From Brevundimonas aurantiaca (lineage in GTDB: Bacteria > Pseudomonadota > Alphaproteobacteria > Caulobacterales > Caulobacteraceae): a stretch of DNA of 64,000 bases. The notes under the pieces were generated by a model that did not search any database, was not told the DNA's origin, and saw only the letters and a list, made by a program, of their open reading frames with translations. How positions within the stretch are numbered: the stretch's first letter is position 1; the number at the start of each line of letters is the position of its first letter. The stretch lies in NCBI RefSeq assembly GCF_014199955.1, contig NZ_JACHOQ010000010.1, forward strand, positions 1-64,000, read 5' to 3'. Below, piece by piece: positions 23,112 through 32,407 of this stretch. Made by a program: the position numbers and the translations under genes.

Positions 23112-23897
23112 TCAGGCGAACCGGCCGGAACGCCGGCGGTCCAGGCCGGCGGGCTCGGCGCAGGTCTTCCAAGACACGGCATGAACCTTGTCGCGCCCCA
23201 GGACGGCGGCCATCGGTTCTGAGCCGAACAGGTCCGCTATGGCCGGATCGCAGACGTCCAGTCCGCCGGTGAAGGCGCCGAAGGCCGGCAGGATCAGGCG
23301 CGATCCGTCGGTGATGAAACAGGGGCGGCGAACGCCGCGGCCATAAGCGACCACGCGGGCGGCGGGATGCAGGTGGCCGGCGACCTCGCCCTGGCGGTCG
23401 TCCGTCCCGGTGCGGGGCTCGGGCTCGTGGGTCAGGCGAAGCCCGCCCAGCCGCATCTCCGCCAGGACCACGCCGGGCAAACCGAGCGTGGAGGCGGTCA
23501 GGGCTTCACGGTCGTGATTGCCCTCCAGCCAGGTCCAGTCGCGCCCGGCCGCCAGCCGGTCCAGGCGGAGGCGGTCTTCCACCGCCATGCGTGGCACGGC
23601 TTTTCGGTCATGGAAGCTGTCGCCCAGCAGGATGACCCGGACCGGGTCCAGTTCGGCGATCTCGGCTTCCAGCCGGTCCAGGGTGGCGCGGCTGTCGTAG
23701 GGCGGCAGCATCTGGCCGCGCGCGGCGAAGGCCGAGCCCTTTTCCAGGTGCAGGTCTGCCGCGATCAGGGTGCGATGGGCGGGAAGCCACAAAGCCCCGG
23801 AACAGCGCAGCACGCAGGTCTCGCCCGCGATCTGGACCCGCAAGGACCCGCAGGGCTTGCGCGTGGGGGACAGGGTCTGGCGCAGGGCGGCGTTCAC
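23112..23897 (-). CDS. pdeM: PdeM-like ligase-associated DNA repair nuclease
   Basis: A 261-residue metallophosphoesterase. Motifs: LIAADLHLEKGSAFAARG, VILLGDSFHDRK, WLEGNHDREAL, LTHEP and GHLHPAARV, in the order of the calcineurin-like family. It matches the ligase-associated damage-response endonuclease PdeM, normally co-encoded with an Lhr-like helicase, a DNA ligase and an exonuclease. A GTG start at 23897 overlaps the helicase stop (GTGA), so the two are coupled. Ligase and exonuclease partners are not in the window. Confidence 0.87.
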   Translation of the reverse strand: MNAALRQTLSPTRKPCGSLRVQIAGETCVLRCSGALWLPAHRTLIAADLHLEKGSAFAARGQMLPPYDSRATLDRLEAEIAELDPVRVILLGDSFHDRKAVPRMAVEDRLRLDRLAAGRDWTWLEGNHDREALTASTLGLPGVVLAEMRLGGLRLTHEPEPRTGTDDRQGEVAGHLHPAARVVAYGRGVRRPCFITDGSRLILPAFGAFTGGLDVCDPAIADLFGSEPMAAVLGRDKVHAVSWKTCAEPAGLDRRRSGRFA

Positions 23898-26485
23898 GGC
23901 GCCGCCTCGTCCATGACCTCGGCGATCAGCTGTTCGGCGCTTTCGTCCAGGATCATTTCGGCGGCGTCCCCGCCGACCCGCTCGCGCCCGATCTGGACCA
24001 GGACCGGCACGCAGAAGGGCGAGGGGCGGGTCAGGGGCTGATGACGGATGCGACCCTCGATCCGCGTCAGCATCTGGCCCAGCCGCGCCACGTCCAACAG
24101 GCCGGACGCGGCGTCGGCGCGGGCGGTCTTCAGCAGCAGATGATCGGGTTGGTGGCGGCGGAGCACGTCGTAGATCAGGTCGGTCGAGAAGGTCACCTGG
24201 CGGCCGGTCTTTTCGGCGCCCGGCTGGCGGCGCTCGATCAAGCCCGAGATCAGGGCGCAATTGCGGAAGGATCGCTTCATCATGAAGCTCTCCTCCAGCC
24301 AGGCCTCCAGGTCGTCGCCCAGCATGTCCGGTTGGAACAGGGCGTCCAGGTCGATCCGGTCCATCGGCTTGATGGACCAGACGGCCAGGGAATAGTCGGT
24401 GACCACGAAGCCCAGCGGCCCGACGCCCAGCCGGTCCAGCCGCCGGGTCAGCAGCATGCACAGGGTGGTGTGGGCCAGATTGCCTTCGAACGGATAGGCG
24501 ACCAGGAAGTGCCGACTGCCGCGCGGAAAGGTCTCCACCAGCATGGATTCGGCGTCAGGGATGGCGGAGCGCTCGGCCTGGAGTTCCAGCCACTCCTGCA
24601 CGTCGGGCGGCAGGACGCGCCAGTGGTCCGGGTCCTGAACCATGGTGCGAACCCGGTCGGCTAAGGATGTCGACAGCGGGAATTTGGACCCGCCCCAGGA
24701 GGGGATCTTGGGCTCCTTGTCGTTGGCGTGGGTGACCAGGGCGTCGGTTCCGACGATGCCCTGAAAGGCCCAGACCTGGCCGGCGAACAGAAAGGTGTCC
24801 CCGGGCGTCAGCTGTTCGAAATACCATTCCTCGGCCTCGCCCACCTTGCGGCCGGGGACCAGCTGTCGCGCGGCGCCGCCCCGGCGCCCCGCGACCCGCA
24901 CGTTCAGGGTTCCGGCCGAGACGATGGCGCCGACATTCATCCGGTGGCGCTGGGCGATATGTTGGTTGCGGACCTTCCAGCGGCCGTCCGGCGTCCTGAC
25001 GATGCGGGCGAACCGGTCGTAGGTGCGCAGCGCATAGCCGCCGGTGGCGACGAAATCGACCACCTCCTCGAACTGTTCCCAGCTCAGGCCGCGATAGGGG
25101 CCGCAGCCGGTGATCTCGTCGTACAGGGCCTGCATGTCGAAGGCCTCGGAGCAGGCCACGCCCATCACATGCTGGGCCAGCGTGTCCAACGTGCCGATAT
25201 GGATCGGCTCCCAGTCGAAGGCGTTGTCGGCGACCGCCTCGCGCGCGGCCTGGCATTCCAGCATTTCGAACCGGCTGGCGGGGACCAAGAGGGCGCGCGA
25301 CGGCTCGTCCAGCCGGTGATTGGCGCGGCCGATCCGCTGGACCAGACGGCTGGACCCCTTGGGCGCCGCCATCTGGATGACCAGATCGACGTCGCCCCAG
25401 TCGATGCCGAGATCCAGGGTCGAGGTGCAGACCACGGCCCGCAGGTCGCCCCGCGCCATGGCCGCCTCGACCTTGCGTCTTTGTTCGGCGGCCAGGGAGC
25501 CGTGGTGCAGACCGATGGGCAGGCTTGCATCATTGATTTCCCACAGCTGCTGAAAGACGAACTCCGACTGCCAGCGGGTGTTGACGAAGATCAGGGCCAG
25601 GTTGGCGCGCTGGATGGCGGCATAGACCTCGGGGATGGCGTGCCGGCCGGTGTGCCCCGCCCAGGGCACATGGCCCTCGGAGATCAGCACGTCGATGACG
25701 GCGGGAGCGCCGGGATCGCCCTTGACCAGGCGCACCAAATCTCCCCCCGATGGGGGGAGGGGACCAGGCGAAGCCTGGTGAGGGGGGCTTGCTTCGGAGT
25801 CGGCGTCAAGGTCGGCCCCCTCCACCGCTTCGCGGTCCCCCTCCCCCAATGGGGGAGGATTGAAGCGCGGCGCCAGCCATCCCCGGATCAGGTCCGGGTC
25901 TTCGATCGTCGCGCTCAGACCCACCCGGCGCATGCCGGGTGCGAAGCTCTGCAACCGCCCCAGACCCAGCGACAGCAGGTCGCCGCGCTTGCCGCTCCAG
26001 ATGGCGTGGACCTCGTCCAGCACCACGCATTTCAGATCGGCGAAATAGGACCGGGCGCCCTCCCAGGCGCAGAACAGGGCCAACTGTTCCGGCGTGGTCA
26101 GCAGGATGTCGGGCGGGAAGTCGCGCTGGCGCTGGCGTTTCGACTGTTTGGTGTCGCCCGTCCGCGTCTCGACATGGATGTTCAGCCCGATCTCGCGGAT
26201 CGGCGTCATCAGATTGCGTTCGACGTCGGTGGTCAGAGCCTTCAGCGGCGACAGATAGAGGGTGTGGACGCCCGAGCCCGGTCCCGTCTGCGGCTTGGGT
26301 CCGCGTTCCGCCAGGTCGATCAGACTGGGCAGAAACCCCGCCAAGGTCTTGCCGCCGCCGGTCGGCGCGACCAGCAGGGCGTGCGCCCCCGCCTGGCCCG
26401 CCGCGACCATCTCCAGCTGATGCCGCCGAGGCGACCAGCTGCGCCTGGCGAACCAGTCGGCGAACAGGAGCGGAAGCGTCGTCAT
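23894..26485 (-). CDS. Ligase-associated DEXH-box helicase (Lhr-like)
   Basis: An 863-residue superfamily 2 helicase acting with PdeM in DNA damage response. Walker A is APTGGGKTLAGFLPS, Walker B VVLDEVHAIWSGKRGDL, motif VI QRIGRANHRLDEPSR, followed by the Lhr-specific C-terminal domain (LTPGDTFLFAGQVWAF). The ATG at 26485 overlaps the vapC stop (ATGA). Between WLAPRF and VRLVKGDPG sits an insertion of about 40 residues (Pro/Gly-rich) encoded by two inverted palindromic repeats at 25741-25860; the reading frame remains open, so the protein is probably still made. Confidence 0.9.
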   Translation of the reverse strand: MTTLPLLFADWFARRSWSPRRHQLEMVAAGQAGAHALLVAPTGGGKTLAGFLPSLIDLAERGPKPQTGPGSGVHTLYLSPLKALTTDVERNLMTPIREIGLNIHVETRTGDTKQSKRQRQRDFPPDILLTTPEQLALFCAWEGARSYFADLKCVVLDEVHAIWSGKRGDLLSLGLGRLQSFAPGMRRVGLSATIEDPDLIRGWLAPRFNPPPLGEGDREAVEGADLDADSEASPPHQASPGPLPPSGGDLVRLVKGDPGAPAVIDVLISEGHVPWAGHTGRHAIPEVYAAIQRANLALIFVNTRWQSEFVFQQLWEINDASLPIGLHHGSLAAEQRRKVEAAMARGDLRAVVCTSTLDLGIDWGDVDLVIQMAAPKGSSRLVQRIGRANHRLDEPSRALLVPASRFEMLECQAAREAVADNAFDWEPIHIGTLDTLAQHVMGVACSEAFDMQALYDEITGCGPYRGLSWEQFEEVVDFVATGGYALRTYDRFARIVRTPDGRWKVRNQHIAQRHRMNVGAIVSAGTLNVRVAGRRGGAARQLVPGRKVGEAEEWYFEQLTPGDTFLFAGQVWAFQGIVGTDALVTHANDKEPKIPSWGGSKFPLSTSLADRVRTMVQDPDHWRVLPPDVQEWLELQAERSAIPDAESMLVETFPRGSRHFLVAYPFEGNLAHTTLCMLLTRRLDRLGVGPLGFVVTDYSLAVWSIKPMDRIDLDALFQPDMLGDDLEAWLEESFMMKRSFRNCALISGLIERRQPGAEKTGRQVTFSTDLIYDVLRRHQPDHLLLKTARADAASGLLDVARLGQMLTRIEGRIRHQPLTRPSPFCVPVLVQIGRERVGGDAAEMILDESAEQLIAEVMDEAAP
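25741..25860. repeat. Inverted pair of palindromic repeats inside helicase gene
   Basis: Two copies of a GC-rich palindromic element, 25741-25788 and 25816-25860, face each other across a 27-base spacer. Each carries a CTCCCCC-type hairpin and a GCGAAGC/CGAAGCCTGG-type inner hairpin. The same kind of sequence usually sits between genes in this bacterial group. Here it lies inside coding sequence, its length keeps the frame, and it adds about 40 codons. Confidence 0.8.
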
Positions 26486-26916
26486 CCGCTCCACGGCGAC
26501 AGCAGACGGCAGCCGCTGTGTTCGAAATGGCGGGTGTTGCGCGTGACGAGGGTCAGATCATGGACTAAGGCGGTCGCCGCGATCAGTTCGTCGATCACGC
26601 CGGGCGTCAGACCCTGCCTCCGATGTGCGTCGCTGACGGCGCCCCATCGCCGCGCGACGTCGACATCGACGGGCAGGATCCGCTTTCGATAAACCGACAG
26701 GATCAAATCCCGCCGCTTCGAAAGCTCGGCCCGCTTGGGACTTTCAGGCAGGTTCAGGATGCCGCGATCCATCTCGCCCAGTAGAAGAACGCTTAGGAAA
26801 ATTCCCTCTTGCCGGTCCGCAGTTTCGGCCTGCTGGTCGTGCCACGCCATGAAGCCGGGATCGGGGCGAGGCTTGCCCAGTTCGCTGATGGCGTTGGTGT
26901 CGAGCAGAAACCTCAA
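26482..26916 (-). CDS. vapC: VapC-type PIN-domain toxin
   Basis: A 144-residue PIN ribonuclease. Acidic metal-binding residues: LLDTNAISEL (Asp near the start), LLLGEMDRGI (Glu), GVIDELIAATALVHDLTLVTRN (Asp and the terminal acidic/Asn cluster). Of the FitB/VapC group, it likely cuts tRNA or rRNA when freed from the antitoxin. The ATG overlaps the antitoxin stop by four bases, and its own stop overlaps the helicase start (ATGA), so toxin and DNA repair genes are in one transcript. Confidence 0.88.
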   Translation of the reverse strand: MRFLLDTNAISELGKPRPDPGFMAWHDQQAETADRQEGIFLSVLLLGEMDRGILNLPESPKRAELSKRRDLILSVYRKRILPVDVDVARRWGAVSDAHRRQGLTPGVIDELIAATALVHDLTLVTRNTRHFEHSGCRLLSPWSG

Positions 26917-27149
26917 AAATCAGCCTCGCGCGCCGGCCGGGGGTCGCGGGTAAGATCGACGTCGGACCAGTCCATGCCACGGAGAATCTCCAGCATGGTC
27001 GGTTTGCGCTTCTGCATTTCCTGGAACCGATTCAGGGGGATCACGACCAAAGGATCGTGGCCTTCGACCTCCAGCTTTTGAGGGCCGTCAGCCTCGACAC
27101 GAGCGGCGAGCGCTTCCAGCCACGCATCGGGATCAATCGGCTTGTTCAC
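26913..27149 (-). CDS. vapB: VapB/Phd-type antitoxin
   Basis: A 78-residue antitoxin directly before vapC with a four-base overlap. It is short and charged, with PLVVIPLNRFQEMQKRKPTMLE resembling the Phd/VapB fold, and an acidic toxin-binding tail (DWSDVDLTRDPRPAREADF). It should neutralise VapC and repress the shared promoter, which lies in the 96-base gap before the divergent DinG-like gene. Confidence 0.8.
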   Translation of the reverse strand: MNKPIDPDAWLEALAARVEADGPQKLEVEGHDPLVVIPLNRFQEMQKRKPTMLEILRGMDWSDVDLTRDPRPAREADF

Positions 27150-27245
27150 GGCGATCTCCTCGTTTGGACGACATATAGAGGCAGAAGGCCGGCGAAACCA
27201 GATGTTCCCGTTCCGTTTCAGCCCCGAGGTCGCTATCTATCGGCC

Positions 27246-30125
27246 GTGTCCGACGAATCCGTCACCGCCGAATCCCGCCTGACCGGCGCCGAGCCCTGGC
27301 TCGATCTGCCGCCGGCGCTCGCCACCCCGCCCGGCGCGGGGGCGGTGTGCGATGAGGCGGGGGCCAGGAAGATCGGGCGGGGGGCGGCCGAGGGTTTCTT
27401 CACCGGCGGGCCGGTGCTGGTGGCCCATGCGTCGCTGACCGCGCGGCGGCTGGGGCTGACGCCGCCGCCTCGGTCCGGCGACCTGATGGATGTGCTGGAG
27501 CTGTACGCCTTCGTGCGGCCGGCGCGGTTCTGTGCGCCGTCGCCGACGGGGCTGGCGCTGTCGCTGGGCTTGGCGGAGCCGAAGTCGCCCGAGGCGCAGG
27601 CGGCGGTGTTGCGTGAAGCGGCGGCCGTGCTGCTGCGTGAGCTGGCGGCGCCCGCCTATCCCCAACGTGAAGCGGCCTATGTGCTGGCCCTGACCCTGCA
27701 ACGGGCGGGTTGGGCCTGGGGCGAGCGGGTGGTTGAGGCCCTGGAGGCGGGCGGGGTGCGGGCGCGCCAGCATCGCGGGTCGGGTCTGGATGTCTGGAGC
27801 CGGCTGACGGAGTGGGAGGACGAGGCGCCGCGCGGCGAGGCGGGGTCGGCGCCGGTCGACAGCGAGAGCGCCCGCATCCGGCTGGAGAAGCTGCTTCAGG
27901 CCTCGGGTCTGGACGAGACGCGCCCGACCCAGTCCGACTACGCCGCCGAGGCCGCCTTCGCTTTTTCGCCGCGTAATGAAGAGGGGCGGCCGCGGGTGCT
28001 GCTGGCCGAGGCGGGGACGGGCACGGGCAAGACCCTGGGCTATCTGGCGCCGGCCTCTCTCTGGGCCGAGCGGAACCAGGGGGCGGCCTGGATCTCGACC
28101 TATACGCGGGCCCTGCAGCGCCAGATCGACCGGGAAAGCCATGCTCTGTGGCCCGATCCAGACGAGCGCCGCCGCAAGACAGTGATCCGCAAGGGGCGCG
28201 AGAACTATCTGTGCGTTCTTAATCTTCAGGACATGGTCCAGGCGGCCCAACTGGGGAACGGCGACCTGATCGGCCTGGGGCTGGCGGGTCGGTGGGCGCT
28301 GCACACGCGCGACGGGGACATGACCGGGGGCGACTTCCCCGGCTGGCTGTCGGGCCTGTTCGCCGTCCCGCCCGCCCATGCGGCGGGTGCGGCCAATCTG
28401 GTCGACCGGCGGGGCGAGTGCGTCCACGCCGCCTGCCCCCACTACCGCACCTGTTTCGTCGAAAAGACCATACGCGCCAGCCGTCGCGCCGACCTGGTCA
28501 TCGCCAACCACGCCCTGGTCCTGACCCAGGCCGCCTTCGACGGGGCGCGCTCGGCTCGGGGGCAGCAACAGGACGGAGAGACGGCGGCGCTGAAGCGGAT
28601 CGTCTTCGACGAGGGCCACCATCTGTTCGACGCGGCCGACAGCGCCTTCTCCGCCTGCCTCTCGGGTCAGGAGGCGGCCGAGCTGCGCCGCTGGATTCGC
28701 GGACCCGAGGGGCGGGGGCGGCGCGGACGCGGGCTGGAACAGAGGCTGGGCGATCTGGTCGGGGACAATGAGGCGGCGCTGAAGGCGCTGCAGGATGCGA
28801 TCCGCGCGGCCGCCGCCCTGCCCGGGGAGGGGGTGTCCGGCCGGGTGGCGCCGGCCTCGGGTGAGGTCAATCCGATCGGGCCGATCGAGGCCTTTTTAGC
28901 CGCCGCCCTGGATCAGCTGCGCGCCCGCACGGCGGAAACCCCCTATGGCGGGGCCGAGTTCGGCATGGAGTGCGCGCTCAAGCCCGTGACCGAAGCCGTG
29001 GCGGAGACGGCCCGCGCCGCCGCCCAGGCCCTGGCGGCGGTCGAGGCCCCGCTTCTGGCCCTGGCACGGCATCTGGAAGATGTCCTCGACGACGAGGCGG
29101 CCGAACTGGACGGGTCGCAGCGGTCGCGGATCGAGGGGGCCTTGCGGGGCCTGGACCGGCGCGCCCGCATGACCCTGCCCGGCTGGCGGTCGATGCTGGC
29201 GGCGCTGGAGGACGGCGGGAGCGAACCGGATCCCGACTTCGTCGACTGGCTGTCGGCCGAGACCGCCTTCGGCCGCATCCACGACGTGGCCCTGCGCCGC
29301 CACTGGATCGATCCCACCGTCCCGCTGGAGGCGGCTGTGATCGCGCCCTCGCACGGGGTGCTGGTGACCTCGGCGACCCTGTCGGACCCCTTGCAGGACG
29401 ATCCGTTCGATCTGGCGCGGCTCAGGACCGGCTCGGCCCGGCTGATCGAGCCGCCGCGCACCCTGAAGGTCGAGAGCCCGTTCGACTATGCGGCCAGCAG
29501 CCGGGTCATCGTCGTCAACGACCTGGTCAAGGACGATCCGCGCCAGACGGCGGCGGCGATGCGTGAGCTGTTCCTGGCGGCCGGGGGCGGGGGCCTGGGC
29601 CTGTTCACCGCCATCCGACGTCTTAAGGCGGTCTATGAGCGGCTGGGGCCGGACCTCGCGAAAGCCGGAGTGCCGCTGTACGCCCAGCACGTCGATCCGC
29701 TGGAGGTGGGCGCCCTGGTCGACATGTTCCGGGTCGAGGAGAACGCCTGCCTGCTGGGCACGGACGCGGTGCGGGACGGGGTGGACGTGCCGGGCCGGTC
29801 GCTGCGAGTCCTCGCCTTCGATCGCGCGCCTTGGCCGCGCCCGGACCTGCTGCACAAGGCGCGGCGCGAACGGCTGGGCGGCCAGTTCGGGCAGGGCAGG
29901 GGCTATGACGACGCCCTGGCCCGCGCCCGCATCGCCCAGGCCTTCGGCCGGCTGATCCGCCGTGCGGACGACAAGGGGGTCTTCCTGATGCTGGACGCCG
30001 CCACCCCGACGCGGCTGTTCGCCAGCCTGCCGCCTGGGATAGAGGTGCAGCGCATGGGTCTGGCCGACGCCGTCGCCTTGACCCGTGACTTTCTTCAGAC
30101 GACGCCGCAGACCGAGACCGATTGA
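27246..30125 (+). CDS. DinG/YoaA-family ATP-dependent DNA helicase
   Basis: A 959-residue superfamily 2 (XPD-like) helicase. Walker A is AEAGTGTGKTLGY near residue 255. Cysteines for a 4Fe-4S cluster are at NYLCVLN (about 323) and GECVHAACPHYRTCF (about 392-402). Walker B is FDEGHHLFD near 455, and motif VI IAQAFGRLIRR is near the end. It unwinds 5'-3' at damaged or stalled DNA. The start is a GTG at 27246 (VSDESVTAESR); longer frames extend over the vapB promoter. Many homologues begin with a PIN/exonuclease-like region; the first 240 residues here fit an extra N-terminal domain. Confidence 0.87.
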   Translation: MSDESVTAESRLTGAEPWLDLPPALATPPGAGAVCDEAGARKIGRGAAEGFFTGGPVLVAHASLTARRLGLTPPPRSGDLMDVLELYAFVRPARFCAPSPTGLALSLGLAEPKSPEAQAAVLREAAAVLLRELAAPAYPQREAAYVLALTLQRAGWAWGERVVEALEAGGVRARQHRGSGLDVWSRLTEWEDEAPRGEAGSAPVDSESARIRLEKLLQASGLDETRPTQSDYAAEAAFAFSPRNEEGRPRVLLAEAGTGTGKTLGYLAPASLWAERNQGAAWISTYTRALQRQIDRESHALWPDPDERRRKTVIRKGRENYLCVLNLQDMVQAAQLGNGDLIGLGLAGRWALHTRDGDMTGGDFPGWLSGLFAVPPAHAAGAANLVDRRGECVHAACPHYRTCFVEKTIRASRRADLVIANHALVLTQAAFDGARSARGQQQDGETAALKRIVFDEGHHLFDAADSAFSACLSGQEAAELRRWIRGPEGRGRRGRGLEQRLGDLVGDNEAALKALQDAIRAAAALPGEGVSGRVAPASGEVNPIGPIEAFLAAALDQLRARTAETPYGGAEFGMECALKPVTEAVAETARAAAQALAAVEAPLLALARHLEDVLDDEAAELDGSQRSRIEGALRGLDRRARMTLPGWRSMLAALEDGGSEPDPDFVDWLSAETAFGRIHDVALRRHWIDPTVPLEAAVIAPSHGVLVTSATLSDPLQDDPFDLARLRTGSARLIEPPRTLKVESPFDYAASSRVIVVNDLVKDDPRQTAAAMRELFLAAGGGGLGLFTAIRRLKAVYERLGPDLAKAGVPLYAQHVDPLEVGALVDMFRVEENACLLGTDAVRDGVDVPGRSLRVLAFDRAPWPRPDLLHKARRERLGGQFGQGRGYDDALARARIAQAFGRLIRRADDKGVFLMLDAATPTRLFASLPPGIEVQRMGLADAVALTRDFLQTTPQTETD

Positions 30126-30126
30126 G

Positions 30127-30600
30127 ATGTCGAAGACCACGCCCGCCACCGTCGCCCTCGCCAAGGCGGGCGTCGCGTTCGAACTGTTTCCCTATTCCTA
30201 TGATCCCGATGCGCCGCGCACGGGGCTTCAGGCGGCTGAAGCCCTGGGGCGGCCGCCGGAAGAAGTGTTCAAGACCCTGATGACCCTGGCGGACGGGGCG
30301 CCCGCCTGCGTCGTCATTCCCTCCGACGCCGAGGTCAGCATGAAGAAGCTGGCCGCCGCCCTCGGCGCCAAATCGGCCCAGATGATGAAGCCGGCCGACG
30401 CCGAACGGCTGACGGGCTACAAGGTCGGCGGGGTCAGTCCCTTCGGTCAGCGCAAGGCCGTGCCGACCCTGTTCGACGAGACGGCGGCGCTGTTCGACCA
30501 GATCCTGATCAACGGCGGCCAAAGGGGGCTGCTGCTGGGTCTGGCGCCGGACGAGGCGGTGCGGGCGGCGGCCGCGCGTCTGGTCGATCTGACGGCCTGA
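30127..30600 (+). CDS. ybaK: Cys-tRNA(Pro) deacylase YbaK
   Basis: A 157-residue YbaK/EbsC-domain enzyme that hydrolyses mischarged Cys-tRNA(Pro). Typical segments: PPEEVFKTLMTLADGAPACVVIP, SMKKLAAALGAKSAQMM and GYKVGGVSPFGQRKAVPTLFDE. The ATG is one base after the DinG stop, so it is probably co-transcribed. Length is normal for a free-standing family member. Confidence 0.92.
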   Translation: MSKTTPATVALAKAGVAFELFPYSYDPDAPRTGLQAAEALGRPPEEVFKTLMTLADGAPACVVIPSDAEVSMKKLAAALGAKSAQMMKPADAERLTGYKVGGVSPFGQRKAVPTLFDETAALFDQILINGGQRGLLLGLAPDEAVRAAAARLVDLTA

Positions 30601-30654
30601 CGCCTTATGCGGCCGGGGTCGGTTGGGCTATAGCGGCCTTAAACCGGAGTTTGC

Positions 30655-31707
30655 ATGACCCAGCCTTCGACCCCGCGACACAGCCGCGCCGGCCTTTACG
30701 GCCCCTTCATCCTGGTGCTGATCGCCCTGGCCGCCTGGACGGGCTGGTGGTTCTATCTGACCCGCCGGATCGACGCGGGGCTGGAGGCCCAGGCGGCGAA
30801 GCTGCGCCAGCAGGGGTGGGAGGTCCGCTACGCCGACAAGCGGATCGTCGGTTGGCCGTTCCGCGCCCATGTGCGCCTGACCCACGTCACCGTGGCCGCG
30901 CCTTCGGGCCTGGCCCTGGCGGCGCCGGAGCTGGAGGCCGAGGCCAACGCCTATCAGCCGACCAAATGGGTGGTCGCGGCGCCGGAGGGGCTGGTCCTGA
31001 CCCGCGCCGGCAAGGGCAAGGTGGCGGTCCACGGCGATGCGATCCGCATGAGCGCCAGCGGCATTGACCAGCGCTGGCCCAATCTGGCGCTGGAGCTGGT
31101 CAATCCGATCTTCACGGCCCTGCCCCAGGGCGAGCCCTTCCCCATCGCCCGGGCGGCGCGGATCGAATTCTACACGCGGCCGCATCTGGAAGGCTCGACC
31201 GTCGCGACCGACGACATCGACGTCATGTTCCGACTGGTCGACGGCCAGGGACGGCGCGACGGGCCGGTCGAGGGCTTCGCCCAGGACGGGCAGCTGACGA
31301 CCCAGCTGGAGGCCACGATCGGTCAGGCCAGTCTGTTGAAGGGGGGCGACGCCGCAGGGGTCTTTTCCGCCTGGACCAAGGGCGGCGGGACCTTCCGCAA
31401 TCTGCGCGGCGATCTTCAGGCCGGCGAAAGCCGCGCCACCCTGAGCAGCGACGTTCTGAGGGCCGACGCCGACGGGCGGCTGACCGGCCAGGTGACGGTC
31501 CAGTCCCAAAAGCCGCTGCCGGCGCTTTCGGGCCTGCTGGAAAGCCGCAGCCGGCCCGGCGAACGTCTGGGCGCGGCCGGGGCCGCCGCAGCGGCGGGCG
31601 CCGCCCAGGCGGCCGGGGGCGAAGAGGTTCCGCTGACCCTGGTCTTCCGCGACGGCCGGACCTGGCTGGGGCCCTTCGCCCTGGCCCCTGCGCCCAAGCT
31701 GTTTTGA
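30655..31707 (+). CDS. DUF2125 family protein
   Basis: A 350-residue protein of the alphaproteobacterial DUF2125 family. It has one N-terminal transmembrane helix (FILVLIALAAWTGWWFYL) and a long periplasmic part with the family's DKRIVGWPFRAHVRLTHVTV and FYTRPHLEGSTVATDD segments, probably beta-rich. The family is of unknown function; the anchored, AsmA-like look suggests an envelope role. The last eighth is Ala/Gly-rich. Its stop overlaps the ATG of the following gene. Confidence 0.85.
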   Translation: MTQPSTPRHSRAGLYGPFILVLIALAAWTGWWFYLTRRIDAGLEAQAAKLRQQGWEVRYADKRIVGWPFRAHVRLTHVTVAAPSGLALAAPELEAEANAYQPTKWVVAAPEGLVLTRAGKGKVAVHGDAIRMSASGIDQRWPNLALELVNPIFTALPQGEPFPIARAARIEFYTRPHLEGSTVATDDIDVMFRLVDGQGRRDGPVEGFAQDGQLTTQLEATIGQASLLKGGDAAGVFSAWTKGGGTFRNLRGDLQAGESRATLSSDVLRADADGRLTGQVTVQSQKPLPALSGLLESRSRPGERLGAAGAAAAAGAAQAAGGEEVPLTLVFRDGRTWLGPFALAPAPKLF

Positions 31708-32393
31708 TGGCGTTCCTGAACGAGCCCCCGGCCGATGCGGCCCTGGACGCCCTGGACCGCGCGGTGGTCGAGGCGGTGCGGGCGCGCCTGGCCGCCGGCC
31801 CCAGGACGCGCCTGGACGCCTCGGTCCTGAGTCTGCGCGCGCTTCTGGCTGGGGCGCAGCCTGGCGATACGAAGGTGCTGAAGGCCCTGTGGGGGCGGAT
31901 CGAGGCCGCCGCCGGGCCGTCCCTGATCACCAGCGGCGGCCTGGCTCAGGTGCTGGCGGCCGATCGCTACGGCCTGGGCGGGCGGCCTCTGCCGGCCGAG
32001 GAGGCGCTGAAGGCCGCCGAGGACGGGGCGCGGGCTTTGATCGACCTGTCGTCCGATCGTCCCTGGTGGGGTCGGCTCCTGGCCCGGCCGGAGCTGAAGA
32101 TCGCCGGGGCCCTGCCGGACGACGCCCGCGCCCGTCCCCAAGCCTTTCTGGTGACGCGCGAGGGGTCCGGGCCGACCGGCGAGGATCGGACCTTCTGGGT
32201 CACCGACAGCGGCTGGTCCGACACTAAGATCGTTGAGGCCATGGGCGAGGCCGGGTTGATCGCCGATCCTTTGGCTGCGGCAGGCGGCTTGAAGCTGTTC
32301 GCCCTGGCAGGCTATGTGCAGGCCGAGGACGGGCGGCTGACGAACGCCCCCGGCCGCCTGACCGGCGTCATCGGCGCCGCCCCCATCTTCTGA
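31707..32393 (+). CDS. Chorismate-mutase-like protein
   Basis: A 228-residue protein with an AroQ-like helical start (LDALDRAVVEAVRARLAAG ... VLSLRALLAG ... VLKALWGRIEAAAG) and a C-terminal region similar to proteins encoded before hisC and tyrA in other alphaproteobacteria. The usual chorismate-binding Arg/Lys pattern is only partly clear, so enzymatic activity is uncertain. The start is the ATG at 31707 overlapping the previous stop (TGATG), and hisC follows 14 bases later. Neighbours suggest an aromatic amino acid or histidine link. Confidence 0.5.
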   Translation: MAFLNEPPADAALDALDRAVVEAVRARLAAGPRTRLDASVLSLRALLAGAQPGDTKVLKALWGRIEAAAGPSLITSGGLAQVLAADRYGLGGRPLPAEEALKAAEDGARALIDLSSDRPWWGRLLARPELKIAGALPDDARARPQAFLVTREGSGPTGEDRTFWVTDSGWSDTKIVEAMGEAGLIADPLAAAGGLKLFALAGYVQAEDGRLTNAPGRLTGVIGAAPIF

Positions 32394-32407
32394 GATCAAG
32401 GTTTTCC

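Noticed and set aside
22907..23182. Minus-strand reading frame across the junction before pdeM
   Set aside because: No start with a ribosome-binding site, mixed composition, and it overlaps the end of pdeM.
24728..26692. Plus-strand open frame of 654 codons opposite the helicase gene
   Set aside because: Same antisense composition artefact. The helicase motifs are all on the minus strand.
29623..29635. Single CTTAAG (and another at 60846) as extra PmrA-type sites
   Set aside because: Only one half-site is present and they lie inside genes, so they do not meet the two-half criterion.
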